Virus record (IMG/VR): IMGVR_UViG_3300042010_000252
Span: 1-27,445 of that record
Direction: 5' to 3' (one strand)
DNA: 27,445 nt
Source: a virus
Below are positions 7,786 to 15,576 of this stretch, one piece after another. The first letter of the stretch is position 1, and the number at the start of each line of letters is the position of its first letter. Position numbers and translations under genes: made by a program. Below the pieces are notes generated by a model. That model was not told the DNA's origin and did no database searches. It saw only the letters and a program-made list of their open reading frames with translations.

Positions 7786-8412
7786 ATGCAAAGTCACAAC
7801 TTTAAGCCGGGCGTATCAGGCTGGAAGCTCCACAAGAATGGGAGCTTTGAGTTCAACTCATCTGGCGACCCGTGCTTGCTCAGCCTCGACAAAGAGAAGC
7901 TGGTGGCGCCTCTGGACGAGATTACCCGGGCGAACGCTACCCATGAATCTAGCGCCCGATGCCAGGCAGACGAGGTGACAGCTACTCACATCGGCGCCAT
8001 GCAATGCAACCTTCCCAAGCCTTTCGTTGTTGTCGATGGGGTGACTTACATCCGGCAGGATCACGTCGATAAATCCAGCGTTCAGGCGGCAAAGCTGGCC
8101 CCTGAGTGGACGGTCAAACTCAGATTGGTGGATGGCCAGTATGTGGCTGCCGGTATTGGACTGGGTATTGCCTCGCAGTTTCTGGTCAGCGCTAATCAGC
8201 TCGCCATCAAAGAGCCGAACGGGTTTGAGGCGGCTCGCGAAAAAGGCGCCGATGCAGTCACAAATTTTCTGGCGGACAAGATTCTCAACACGAAGCTCGG
8301 CGAAGATCTGAAGGCCAGGATCTCGGCAGTGGACCTCATCAAAGAAGCTGTGATGCAAGGCGTGACTCTCGGGTATCAGGCAATCCTCAAGGATCTCGGA
8401 AAGACCAGCTGA
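7786..8412 (+). CDS. Stand-alone tail-tip (DUF1983/J C-terminus)-like protein
   Basis: A 208-residue protein. ATG 7786 follows GAGGAAAT closely and is chosen over upstream in-frame starts, which would run into the terminator gene. Two stretches resemble the C-terminus of the tail-tip protein encoded at 15972. GWKLHKNGSFEF (residues 12-23) matches GWILNKDGTLEI there. WTVKLRLVDGQYVAAGIGLG with the following QFLVSANQLAI (residues 108-141) matches WSVKMSVTANGQYVTAGVGLG and QFLVAADRFAI. The two blocks are in reversed order compared with the tip protein. Residues 145-208 form a helical tail without similarity that I recognise. Its own terminator follows. It may be a tip accessory protein or a moron built from tip modules; the role is inferred. 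Confidence 0.72.
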   Translation: MQSHNFKPGVSGWKLHKNGSFEFNSSGDPCLLSLDKEKLVAPLDEITRANATHESSARCQADEVTATHIGAMQCNLPKPFVVVDGVTYIRQDHVDKSSVQAAKLAPEWTVKLRLVDGQYVAAGIGLGIASQFLVSANQLAIKEPNGFEAAREKGADAVTNFLADKILNTKLGEDLKARISAVDLIKEAVMQGVTLGYQAILKDLGKTS

Positions 8413-8437
8413 GCGCAAACCGCTCGCACATCGCAGG

Positions 8438-8458
8438 CCGCCAAATGGCGGTTTTTTT
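8438..8458 (+). terminator. Rho-independent terminator after the 7786 gene
   Basis: CCGCC (8438-8442) and GGCGG (8447-8451) around AAAT, followed by seven T. It separates the tip-like moron from the tail tube gene. Confidence 0.85.
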
Positions 8459-8482
8459 ACGACCGCAATCTGGAGACTTACC

Positions 8483-9403
8483 ATGTCGAGCGGCGCAAAA
8501 GTTGTAAGCCACATCATTGCGGAGGTGACGCCCGGCGTTACTCCCACCGGTACCTGGGACACGCTGCGCCTCACCGGCAACGCGCTGACCCCTACCGTCA
8601 ACACCGAAGTCAGCGACGAAATCACCGACACCCGCCTGAGCCAAGGCTCGGTGGCCACCAGCATCGATATCGGCGGTGATCTGACGGCCGAGTTCTCGTT
8701 CGGCTCGTTCGACCAGTTGCTCGAAGCTGCCTTCTACGGCGTGTGGACGGCTGACGTGCTGCGCGTAGGCGATACCCGCCACACCTTCAGTATCGCCAAG
8801 GGCTACAACGACGTCGGCGTCTATGGTGTGTTCAAGGGCGCGCACGTCTCGACCTTCGCGCTGGACATCCCGTCCGAAGGCAAGGTGACCGCCACGTTCA
8901 ACATGGCGTGCCTGGACTACACCGATGGCGACACCCCGATTGTCGTTTCGCCGAATGCGCCGACCACCACCCCGTTCCTGTCGAACAACAACGTCGGCAC
9001 GATCCTGGTGAACGGCCAGTCGCTGGAAGGCGTGGCCTGTGTCTCGGCCATGACCGTTAATCTGGACAACAGCCTGCAGACTCAGCGCTGCCTTGGCTCC
9101 GATCGTCTGGGGCCGGGCGCGCACATCGCCACCGAGGCGGCGGTCACCGGCAGCATCACGCTGGCCTGGTCGAAGCGCGCCTGGGAGATCTGGAAGAACA
9201 CCTTCACCCGGACGCCGATCGCAGTTGTCTTCCCGATCACCGACTCGCTGGGCAACAAGTACACGTTCAACTTCCCTGCCGTGGAAGTGGACGGCGAGCT
9301 GCCGAACGGTGGTAAGCGCGACCTGATCGAGGTCACGCTGAACTACACCGTCGCCAAACTCAGCCCGACCATCACCCGCGAAGCGGCTGATCCGACCCCG
9401 TAA
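8483..9403 (+). CDS. Major tail tube protein
   Basis: A 306-residue protein predicted to polymerise into the tail tube around the tape measure. It is beta-rich; the N-terminal stretch VSHIIAEVTPGVTPTGTWDT followed by LRLTGNALTPTVNTEVSDEI is typical of tail tube proteins of Pseudomonas and Burkholderia siphophages, which begin with this 'EvTpGvTP' pattern. Codon use is strongly biased, as in the capsid gene, indicating high expression. It stands before the frameshifted chaperone pair, the universal order in long-tailed phages. A hairpin with a weak T-run follows (9411-9448). Confidence 0.88.
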   Translation: MSSGAKVVSHIIAEVTPGVTPTGTWDTLRLTGNALTPTVNTEVSDEITDTRLSQGSVATSIDIGGDLTAEFSFGSFDQLLEAAFYGVWTADVLRVGDTRHTFSIAKGYNDVGVYGVFKGAHVSTFALDIPSEGKVTATFNMACLDYTDGDTPIVVSPNAPTTTPFLSNNNVGTILVNGQSLEGVACVSAMTVNLDNSLQTQRCLGSDRLGPGAHIATEAAVTGSITLAWSKRAWEIWKNTFTRTPIAVVFPITDSLGNKYTFNFPAVEVDGELPNGGKRDLIEVTLNYTVAKLSPTITREAADPTP

Positions 9404-9410
9404 ACCCTTT

Positions 9411-9448
9411 GGCTCCCTCGGTTCAAACGCCGGTCGGGGGAGCCCTTT
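9411..9448 (+). terminator. Possible weak terminator after the tail tube gene
   Basis: GGCTCCC (9411-9417) pairs with GGGAGCC (9438-9444); the long loop is partly self-complementary. Only C and four T follow. It may act as a partial terminator that lowers expression of downstream tail genes relative to the abundant tube protein. Confidence 0.5.
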
Positions 9449-9474
9449 TATTGGCGTGGCGTTGAGGAATTGAA

Positions 9475-9960
9475 ATGGCTCTGCAACTGGGCAAGAAGAA
9501 GCCGGCGGTCGCCGGTGAGCGCTGGGCGAAGTTCGACGAAGACACGAAGATCCTACTCGCCAGCATCGACAACCCTGAATATCAAGTCGCCCTTGAGCGC
9601 ATGCGCCGCCGGATCCAGCGCAACGACGCGCGGTTTGAAGAAGGCCAGGTGGGTGTGGTCGCCGGCGAAATGACCGAGCACCAGAACCACGCAATGCTGC
9701 TCAGCCACTTCATCGTGAAGGACTGGGAGGGCGTGCTGGGTGTCGACGGCAACCCGATCAAATACAGCCCGGCAGTGGCTGCTGAGTTGCTCGAAAACAA
9801 CATCGAGTTCTTCATCTTCGTGCTGCGCGAAGGCGCGCTGGCCGCCAATGATGCAGCCGAAGAGCGAGCAGAGTCGGTGGGAAAGCAGTCGCCCGCTTCG
9901 AGTGGGAGCAAGAGTGGGGCGGGCAAAGCGAGAAGCGCCGGGCGGTCTACTCGCGCCTGA
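9475..9960 (+). CDS. Tail assembly chaperone, unshifted product (lambda gpG-like)
   Basis: A 161-residue protein that is expected to bind the tape measure and bring tail tube subunits to it during tail assembly. It is highly charged and mostly helical (YQVALERMRRRIQRNDARFE, then AVAAELLENNIEFFIFVLREGALA), ending in a low-complexity Ser/Gly/Ala/Arg tail. The ribosome binding site GAGGA lies seven bases before ATG 9475. At codons 135-137 the in-frame sequence G GGA AAG (9879-9885) is a -1 slippery heptamer, identical to that of lambda G-T. The overlapping -1 frame continues without a stop into the T-like extension ending at 10202. Confidence 0.85.
   Translation: MALQLGKKKPAVAGERWAKFDEDTKILLASIDNPEYQVALERMRRRIQRNDARFEEGQVGVVAGEMTEHQNHAMLLSHFIVKDWEGVLGVDGNPIKYSPAVAAELLENNIEFFIFVLREGALAANDAAEERAESVGKQSPASSGSKSGAGKARSAGRSTRA
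9879..9885 (+). promoter_or_regulatory. Programmed -1 ribosomal frameshift site GGGAAAG
   Basis: The heptamer GGGAAAG is in the right phase (G GGA AAG in the 9475 frame, form X XXY YYZ). Lambda uses the same heptamer between G and T. Slippage moves the ribosome to the -1 frame, which is open from here to 10202. Confidence 0.85.
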
Positions 9961-10202
9961 AGATGGCCATCCCGGGCGAGCCAGAGAATGACCCACTCAC
10001 AGCCTACCTGCTGAACTTGTACCGGAACGTGTCTCGCGGTCGCCGGTACAGCGCCGGGATGGCCGGAGCCTTCCCGCTACCGCTCTCGGCGCGGGAAATC
10101 TCCGACTGGCTGGATTCGCACCCATCGCCGCTGCCTCGCGACGAGATTGATGATGTGATGTTTGCGCTGGATGCGGTGTGTTTGGCTGGGGATGATGGTT
10201 AG
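9885..10202 (+). CDS. T-like extension of the tail chaperone, made by -1 frameshift (G-T fusion)
   Basis: This is the downstream segment of a fusion of about 242 residues: 137 residues of the 9475 product followed by 105 residues in the -1 frame. The frame carries coding-like sequence from the slip site on (VARFEWEQEWGGQSEK, then RRAVYSRLKMAIPGEPEND), well before its first ATG at 9963. That ATG has no ribosome binding site, so an independent 79-residue gene is unlikely. The T-like domain contains AYLLNLYRNVSRGRRYSAG and LSAREISDWLDSH. In lambda the G-T fusion recruits the tail tube protein to the tape measure, at a low ratio to G. The assignment follows that model. Confidence 0.82.
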   Translation, partial: AVARFEWEQEWGGQSEKRRAVYSRLKMAIPGEPENDPLTAYLLNLYRNVSRGRRYSAGMAGAFPLPLSAREISDWLDSHPSPLPRDEIDDVMFALDAVCLAGDDG

Positions 10203-10233
10203 AATGAAAATTCATAGCCACGGAGCTGAAGAC

Positions 10234-10590
10234 ATGCAGCGTAATTGGGATTTGATCCGGATGATCCTCTTGGATCTCGAAGAGGCAAACGGTGAGCACA
10301 GGAAGGCTGAGGAAATGCCGCCATTCCCAGCTGACTGGGTAGCTCTACACATGAAAATGATGGAAGAGGGTGGTTTGATCGAAGGTAACGACCCCGGATT
10401 TCTGAGTGGCCCTCCCCAGTTTTTCGCGCTGGGGCTAACGTGGAAAGGTCGCGAACTGCTCGACAGCATCAGAGCGCCGTCCGTCTGGGATAAGACAAAA
10501 GGGCTGCTGAAAGAAAAAGGGATCGGCCTGACGCTCGACACAATCAAGGCTGCGGTTGTCACTGTGGTTACTCAGCTTTTGAAATCGTGA
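10234..10590 (+). CDS. DUF2513-like protein, probable moron
   Basis: A 118-residue soluble protein. ATG 10234 has GGAG (10222-10225) eight bases upstream and gives MQRNWDLIRMILLDLEEANG, the usual DUF2513 opening (M-R-D-x-D-L-I-R-x-I-L-L). An earlier ATG at 10204 adds ten residues but lacks a good ribosome binding site. The segment FFALGLTWKGRELLDSIR resembles the helix-turn-helix-like core of this family, with LTWxGxELLD. The C-terminal third is a helix with hydrophobic faces (LTLDTIKAAVVTVVTQLLKS). DUF2513 genes are common in phages and islands with no established function. It opens the three-gene insertion between the tail chaperone and the tape measure. Confidence 0.75.
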   Translation: MQRNWDLIRMILLDLEEANGEHRKAEEMPPFPADWVALHMKMMEEGGLIEGNDPGFLSGPPQFFALGLTWKGRELLDSIRAPSVWDKTKGLLKEKGIGLTLDTIKAAVVTVVTQLLKS

Positions 10591-10592
10591 TT

Positions 10593-10622
10593 TTGTCGAG
10601 GGCCTCGACTTGGTGCTAGATT
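10593..10622 (+). promoter_or_regulatory. Candidate moron promoter with extended -10
   Basis: TTGTCG (10593-10598) and TAGATT (10617-10622) are 18 bases apart, each matching four of six sigma-70 consensus bases, and TGC directly precedes the -10 box (extended -10). The imperfect palindrome GTCGAGGGCCTCGAC (10595-10609) overlaps the -35 and spacer and could be an operator or a small hairpin. The lipoprotein start is 28 bases downstream. This is a sequence-based suggestion only. Confidence 0.4.
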
Positions 10623-10649
10623 CCTCTTTCAAACTAGGGAGGGGTGTCT

Positions 10650-11090
10650 TTGAAAAGACAAATGGCATTTGGGTTGGCGTTATTGCTGCTGGCGGGTTGT
10701 GAAACTACTCGTGTTTCTCCTGAGAAGGCCGCACAGGTTCCGGCAGACGATGTTTTCGCCTTTGGAAAGCCAACTTCGGCCAGCGATGCACGCATTGTTT
10801 TCACTCAAGACGCAGGGGGGCTGAGCTGCCTCGGTGCAGGTATGCAGGTTTTTCTCAATGAAAGGCTGGCAGCTGAAACGAGCAGCGGCAAATCGGTGAA
10901 GCTTTACCACAAGTCCGGTCCGGTTCAGCTGAGCATCAAGAACAACGCAGGATGCGCCGGCGGGGATCTTCGAGGCCTGTTGTTAGATCTGAAGCCGGGC
11001 TACTCGTATTCGGTGCGTGGTTATCGCGGGATGTGGGACAAGGCGGAACCATTGTTGACCGCACCTGAGCCCTTTCAGTACAGGAAGTAA
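10650..11090 (+). CDS. Prophage-encoded lipoprotein of unknown function
   Basis: A 146-residue protein. TTG 10650 is chosen because AGGGAGGGG (10636-10644) is correctly spaced from it; GTG 10644 overlaps that site, and ATG 10662 is too far. The product begins MKRQMAFGLALLLLAGC, a lipoprotein signal peptide with lipobox LAGC, so Cys 17 would be acylated. Glu at +2 predicts the outer membrane rather than retention in the inner membrane. Two further cysteines (60 and 102) may form a disulfide. The mature part looks beta-rich (KLYHKSGPVQLSIKNNAG, YSYSVRGYRG). It sits with the secreted protein at 11097 between a candidate promoter and a terminator. Superinfection exclusion or surface modification in the lysogen is plausible but inferred. 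Confidence 0.8.
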   Translation: MKRQMAFGLALLLLAGCETTRVSPEKAAQVPADDVFAFGKPTSASDARIVFTQDAGGLSCLGAGMQVFLNERLAAETSSGKSVKLYHKSGPVQLSIKNNAGCAGGDLRGLLLDLKPGYSYSVRGYRGMWDKAEPLLTAPEPFQYRK

Positions 11091-11096
11091 TCTCTG

Positions 11097-11396
11097 ATGA
11101 AACTCAAAATAGCTCTGTGTCTTGCCGCATCAGTAATGGCCGTGACGACTACTCATGCAGCGGGAGATTCATGCAAAAAAATATCGGCGCTTGCCGGTCA
11201 GGCCATGACCGCAAGGCAGAATGGCGAGCTTCTCGAAGACTCTCTTGAGAAAATTGGTGATGGCAGCAAGTTCGCTCAAGGCGTTGTTCTGAAAGCATAC
11301 GAGAGACCTGTCCAGCCGCTGAAAGGCATGAAAGAAGATGCTGTCAAAGAGTTTCAAAACGAAGCGTTTCGCGCCTGCTTTGACGCCAACAGTTAG
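11097..11396 (+). CDS. Small secreted (periplasmic) protein of unknown function
   Basis: A 99-residue protein beginning [21 protein letters not shown], a clear Sec signal peptide with cleavage expected after residue 21 or 22. The mature peptide of about 78 residues is helical and contains two cysteines (26 and 94), near its two ends, that could form a disulfide. It starts six bases after the lipoprotein stop; AGGAAG (11082-11087) lies nine bases before ATG. Co-transcription with the lipoprotein and the terminator behind it suggest that the two act together in the cell envelope. I recognise no family. Confidence 0.78.
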   Translation: MKLKIALCLAASVMAVTTTHAAGDSCKKISALAGQAMTARQNGELLEDSLEKIGDGSKFAQGVVLKAYERPVQPLKGMKEDAVKEFQNEAFRACFDANS

Positions 11397-11412
11397 GATT
11401 ACCTGACCCAAT

Positions 11413-11435
11413 AACCCGCTCCGGCGGGTTTTTTT
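11413..11435 (+). terminator. Rho-independent terminator after the lipoprotein/secreted-protein pair
   Basis: CCCGC (11415-11419) and GCGGG (11424-11428) with loop TCCG and seven T. It closes the 10234-11396 insertion just before the tape measure gene. Confidence 0.85.
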
Positions 11436-11452
11436 ACACCTGGAGAAATGCA

Positions 11453-14368
11453 ATGGCTCAAACTTCCCGACTGGTTCTGGAGATCGACAGCCGGGACGCT
11501 GAGCAAAAGGCTGCCGACACGCGCAAGGCACTTGAGGCGCTCGAGGGTGCCGGTCTTCGGGCGAAGCCAGTTATGGACAAGCTCGCCGATGGAATCGACA
11601 GCGTTGGCCAGTCCTCGGAGGCTACGGGCAAAAAGGTCAAAACGCAGAAAGAGCAACTGGAAGAGCTGCTGGGCAGCATTGACCCTGTCACCCGAAAGCT
11701 GGGCGAACTGGACAAGCAAGAGAAGGAACTGGCCAAAAGCCGGAAGCTTGGCTTGATCGACGCGGATACCTTTTCCGAGTATCAAACGAAGATCAATACC
11801 ACGCGAGCAGATCTGGGGCGCTTCAACGCAGACCTTGGCAAAGCCGGCATGACGGCAAAGGCAACAGCCGCCGCACTGCGTGGCGTTCCTGCGCAGTTCA
11901 CCGATATCGCCGTTTCGCTGCAGGGCGGACAGGCGCCTCTCACCGTTTTTCTACAGCAGGGTGGTCAGCTTAAAGATATGTTCGGGGGTGTTGGGCCGGC
12001 AGCAAAAGCGCTGGGCGGCTATATCCTCGGCCTGGTCAACCCTTTCACTGTAGCTGCCGCAGCGGTAGGCGTGCTCGGTCTGGCCTACTACCAAGGTTCG
12101 AAAGAGCAAGATGCTTACCGCCTTTCTCTCGTAACCACTGGCAACGCTGCCGGCACCACCACGCTGGCGCTGGCTGAGATGGCGAAGCGTGTAAGCGGAA
12201 CCGTCGGCACCACGGCAGACGCTGCTGCGGCCCTGGCCCAGCTTGCCGGTACCGGGAAGATCGCGAGCTCAAGCTTTGAGCAAATCGCAGCATCCGCAAT
12301 TGCATACGAAAAGGCCACGGGCAAAGCGGTTTCTGAGACCGTCGCAGAGTTTGCCCGGCTTGCCGACGACCCTGTGAAAGCGGTTGCGGAGCTAAACGAC
12401 AAGTACAATTTTCTGACCGCGTCGGTGTACGAGCAAATCCGTGCCGCTCAGCAAATGGGTGAGAAGGAGGCGGCCGCAGCTATAGCACAGAAAGCATATG
12501 CCAGGGCGCTGGGCGAGCGCGCTGCAACGATGAAGGCAAACCTCGGCACGCTTGAAAAAGCGTGGAATGACCTAGCAGGCTCAGCCAAGAGCGGATGGGA
12601 TGCCATTCTGAATATCGGGCGGGAGTCGAACGACGGTCCTGATGTTCAAGCCATCCAGCAAAAAATCAATTACCTGAAGTCCACCCTCGACACTGGTTAT
12701 GAGGACGGTAACGCAAGGGAGCGAATCGCCTCTCTTCAGGCTGAACTGGACGCCTACAACAAAAAGTCGAAGGCCGAGCAGGACGCGGCTGATGCTGCCG
12801 CACGAAACGCCCAAATTCAGCGCGACGGCCAGGTCGCATATGAGGCTTTCGAAAAAAACAAAGAGCAGTACTTCACAAAGGAGCAAAAGAGGAACAAGGC
12901 TCTTGAGGATGAGCTGAAGCGCATCAACGCGGCCAGGGCTGCGGGCTATACGATCACAGCCGAACAGGAGGCCGCAGCTCTGAAGGCTATCCGGGAAAGC
13001 GATCGCTTCAAGGAGACGGCAGAGAAGAAGCCCAAGGCATACCGCGAAGACGCGGGCATGAAGGCGCTCGACCAAGCCCGCCAGCAATATGCCGTGCTGC
13101 AACAGCAGAACTCGCTGATTGGCGTACAGAAAGGTGAGGTCGACAAGCTTGGCTCCGCCGGGCAGGCGCTGGTTAAGTGGGAGCAGGAGCTCGCAGATAT
13201 CAAGAGCAAGCAGACCTTGACGGCCGACCAGAAGGCTCTGGTCGCGAACCAGGAACTGATCACCGCCCAGCTGAAAAAGAACGCCGCGCTTGAGAAGGAA
13301 AATCAGCTCAAGAAGATATCCACGGAAGAGACGCAGAAGCTCGCCGCGTACCAGGCCAACCTCGCCAGCCAATTGGCAAAGGCGCAAACCGGCCTGGACA
13401 ACAACCTCGCCGGCATGGGGATGGGTGACCAGCAGCGTCAGCGGTTGCAGGAACAGCTCAGCATCGAGCAGCAGTACCAGTCGCAGATGGATGCACTGCA
13501 GCAGCAGCGTAACGAGGGGCGCATCAGCGAAAAGCTGTACAGCGAAGAGACTGATGCACTCCGCTCAGCTCTGCAAACCCGTCTCGCCATGCAGCAGCAG
13601 TACTACAACGACGTGGACAAAGCCCAGTCGGACTGGGCGCTAGGTGCATCCTCGGCATTTCAGACCTACTCGGAGCAGGCGCGCGATGTCGCCGGACAGA
13701 CCCGCAACCTGTTCACGAATGCCTTCAGCAACATGGAAGACGGCATCATCCAGTTCGTGAAGACCGGGAAGCTGTCGTTCAAGGATCTGGCGGACGGAAT
13801 CATTGCCGACCTGATCCGCATCCAGGTGCGCCAGGCGGCGGTGGGCATTTTCGGTACGATTTTCAGCGGGTTGACCGCTGGCGCCTCAGCCGGCAATGGC
13901 CTCGCGGCCGGTTCGGCAGGCGCAACGTCTTCCGCTCTCGGCGCATCCGCAGCCGGATACAGCTCGAAGTTCGGGTTCTCCGACGGCGGCTATACCGGTG
14001 ACGGCGGCAAGTTTGAGCCTAAAGGAGTGGTGCACGGCGGAGAATTCGTTGTCCGCAAGGAGGCGGTGAGTCAGCCAGGCGTGCGTGAGTTTCTGGAACG
14101 CATGAACGCGAACACCAAGGGGTACGCGGATGGCGGTTACGTGGGCGCGACCGCTGCGGGATCACCTTCCAACGTCGTACCGATCTCGTCGGCATCACCC
14201 TCCGCTCCAGTCATACAGCAGAGCTTCAGCTTTCAAGGAACTCCGGACGACGCCACTGTAAACATGGTCAGGGATGCAGCAATGCAAGGAGCGAAGGGCG
14301 GCTACGAGCTGGTCGTACGCGACTTGAAAATGAACGGAACCATCCGCCAGCTTATCGCGCGGCGCTAA
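11453..14368 (+). CDS. Tail tape measure protein
   Basis: A 971-residue protein that sets tail length and is ejected into the cell at infection. The N-terminal region ([20 protein letters not shown]) begins with a typical beta strand and a helical coil. Residues about 140-210 include [20 protein letters not shown] and a hydrophobic segment ([26 protein letters not shown] is the core, 180-205) as expected for membrane insertion. Long coiled coils follow, with a Gln-rich stretch at 650-720. The C-terminal part ([20 protein letters not shown], 750-790) is the lambda-type tape-measure C-terminal domain, which ends in a Gly/Ala-rich tail. At about 0.15 nm per residue the tail would be near 145 nm. 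GGAG at 11442 sets the start at ATG 11453, not ATG 11448. Confidence 0.93.
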   Translation: MAQTSRLVLEIDSRDAEQKAADTRKALEALEGAGLRAKPVMDKLADGIDSVGQSSEATGKKVKTQKEQLEELLGSIDPVTRKLGELDKQEKELAKSRKLGLIDADTFSEYQTKINTTRADLGRFNADLGKAGMTAKATAAALRGVPAQFTDIAVSLQGGQAPLTVFLQQGGQLKDMFGGVGPAAKALGGYILGLVNPFTVAAAAVGVLGLAYYQGSKEQDAYRLSLVTTGNAAGTTTLALAEMAKRVSGTVGTTADAAAALAQLAGTGKIASSSFEQIAASAIAYEKATGKAVSETVAEFARLADDPVKAVAELNDKYNFLTASVYEQIRAAQQMGEKEAAAAIAQKAYARALGERAATMKANLGTLEKAWNDLAGSAKSGWDAILNIGRESNDGPDVQAIQQKINYLKSTLDTGYEDGNARERIASLQAELDAYNKKSKAEQDAADAAARNAQIQRDGQVAYEAFEKNKEQYFTKEQKRNKALEDELKRINAARAAGYTITAEQEAAALKAIRESDRFKETAEKKPKAYREDAGMKALDQARQQYAVLQQQNSLIGVQKGEVDKLGSAGQALVKWEQELADIKSKQTLTADQKALVANQELITAQLKKNAALEKENQLKKISTEETQKLAAYQANLASQLAKAQTGLDNNLAGMGMGDQQRQRLQEQLSIEQQYQSQMDALQQQRNEGRISEKLYSEETDALRSALQTRLAMQQQYYNDVDKAQSDWALGASSAFQTYSEQARDVAGQTRNLFTNAFSNMEDGIIQFVKTGKLSFKDLADGIIADLIRIQVRQAAVGIFGTIFSGLTAGASAGNGLAAGSAGATSSALGASAAGYSSKFGFSDGGYTGDGGKFEPKGVVHGGEFVVRKEAVSQPGVREFLERMNANTKGYADGGYVGATAAGSPSNVVPISSASPSAPVIQQSFSFQGTPDDATVNMVRDAAMQGAKGGYELVVRDLKMNGTIRQLIARR

Positions 14369-14387
14369 GCAATTTAAGGAGTACTGC

Positions 14388-14972
14388 ATGGCTCTCACGT
14401 GGCCGGCTTCGCTGCGCCCGTCAGAAATGACGTGGGGCATCGTTAACAACAGTAGGGCGTTCACGTCAACGCTCTCGAACGCCCAGCAGATCGTCGGCTA
14501 CCCGGGCGCATATTGGCAGTGCACCTTGACCTTCGGATTGCTGACCAGAACCCAGGAGCGCGACCTGTCAGCGTTCCTTGGGCGACTGGACGGCATGTTC
14601 GGCACGTTCAACTTGCCGGCGTTCATCCGTCGACGTACCGACAGCGTTGGCGCACTTTCCGTTGTCACCGGCAACGCGCAGGCGCGCTCGATGGTCATCG
14701 GCGGCGCACCGGCGAACGCCCCTGTATTCACTGCTGGCGACTACATAACCATCGCGGGAGAGATGTTCGAGGTCACTGATCCAGCATCAGCAAACGCTCA
14801 GGGGAGAGCGACTGTGCTGCTCAACAAGCGAATCCGCAAGACACTCACGGCGGGTACCGCCGTCGAGTACCTCAACCCGTACTCCGAAATGCGCATGACC
14901 ACCGACACTTGGGCTATGTCCGTAAAACCGGTGATTTCAAACGGCAGCTACCAATTCAGGGAGGCCTTTTGA
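14388..14972 (+). CDS. Minor tail protein (lambda gpM/distal-tail-like)
   Basis: A 194-residue protein directly after the tape measure. The pattern of an N-terminal beta strand (TWGIVNNSRAFTSTLSNAQQ), a central YWQCTLTFGLLTRTQERDLS motif, a small beta domain with FTAGDYITIAGEMFEV, and a C-terminal strand pair (MSVKPVISNGSYQFREAF) is that of minor tail proteins that join tube and tip in lambda-like phages. A strong AAGGAG precedes ATG. The stop overlaps the next start (TGATG at 14970). The exact equivalence to M or to a distal tail protein is not settled. Confidence 0.72.
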   Translation: MALTWPASLRPSEMTWGIVNNSRAFTSTLSNAQQIVGYPGAYWQCTLTFGLLTRTQERDLSAFLGRLDGMFGTFNLPAFIRRRTDSVGALSVVTGNAQARSMVIGGAPANAPVFTAGDYITIAGEMFEVTDPASANAQGRATVLLNKRIRKTLTAGTAVEYLNPYSEMRMTTDTWAMSVKPVISNGSYQFREAF

Positions 14973-15574
14973 TGCCATCAGCATTCCCGTTCAGCCAGAA
15001 CGTGGTGAACATCATTGCGACCGGCCGTTTCATGCCGGTCTACGCGGTGCAGCTCGATTTCGTCGACGGCATGGTCTTCGCTCACACCGGTACCGGCGAT
15101 TTGGTGATCGACGGCATTACCTACCTCGGCGTTGGCAACTTCGGCCAAGTCAGTCAATCGCAGGAAAGTGACAACTCCGGCTCTCCGATGTCGGTCGAGC
15201 TGACGCTCAGTGGTCTGGATGCCTACATCCTTTCCGAAACCAACGTCCGAGGCTGTCGTGGGCGGATGGCCAAAGTCATGTTCGTGGTGTTCGACGAGGC
15301 CGGCAACTACGCGACAGACATTCTTTTTTCCGGCCGGATGGACGCGGCGAAGTTCTCTTTCGCCGGCAATGGCGAGGACGGCAACAGAATCACTGTCCCG
15401 GTCATCGACCGTATGGCCGAGTGGAGCCGCACCGGTACTGAGCGATTCACCGATGAAAACCATCGCGCGCGCCACCAGGGCGATAGGTTCTTCTACGCAA
15501 TCGCCCAAATGTCCGAGTGGCCCATTTACTGGGGCTCGAAGAAGGACGCACCGACATTCACCTATGGAAGTTAG
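14972..15574 (+). CDS. Minor tail protein (lambda gpL-like position)
   Basis: A 200-residue protein. The start ATG 14972 overlaps the previous stop. The N-terminal half is beta-rich: YAVQLDFVDGMVFAHTGTGD, then YLGVGNFGQVSQSQESDNSG, then SVELTLSGLDAYILSE. This is the common pattern of a tail baseplate hub-like domain in the L-type minor tail proteins. The C-terminal segment (RTGTERFTDENHRARHQGDR, then FFYAIAQMSEWPIYWG) matches the conserved end of such proteins in related siphophages. No iron-sulfur cysteine set as in lambda L is seen. It likely belongs to the tail tip complex with the proteins at 15577 and 15972. Confidence 0.72.
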   Translation: MPSAFPFSQNVVNIIATGRFMPVYAVQLDFVDGMVFAHTGTGDLVIDGITYLGVGNFGQVSQSQESDNSGSPMSVELTLSGLDAYILSETNVRGCRGRMAKVMFVVFDEAGNYATDILFSGRMDAAKFSFAGNGEDGNRITVPVIDRMAEWSRTGTERFTDENHRARHQGDRFFYAIAQMSEWPIYWGSKKDAPTFTYGS

Positions 15575-15576
15575 CC

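Noticed and set aside
9963-10202. Independent 79-residue gene
   Set aside because: No ribosome binding site before ATG 9963 and protein-like sequence in the same frame upstream; explained better as the frameshift extension.
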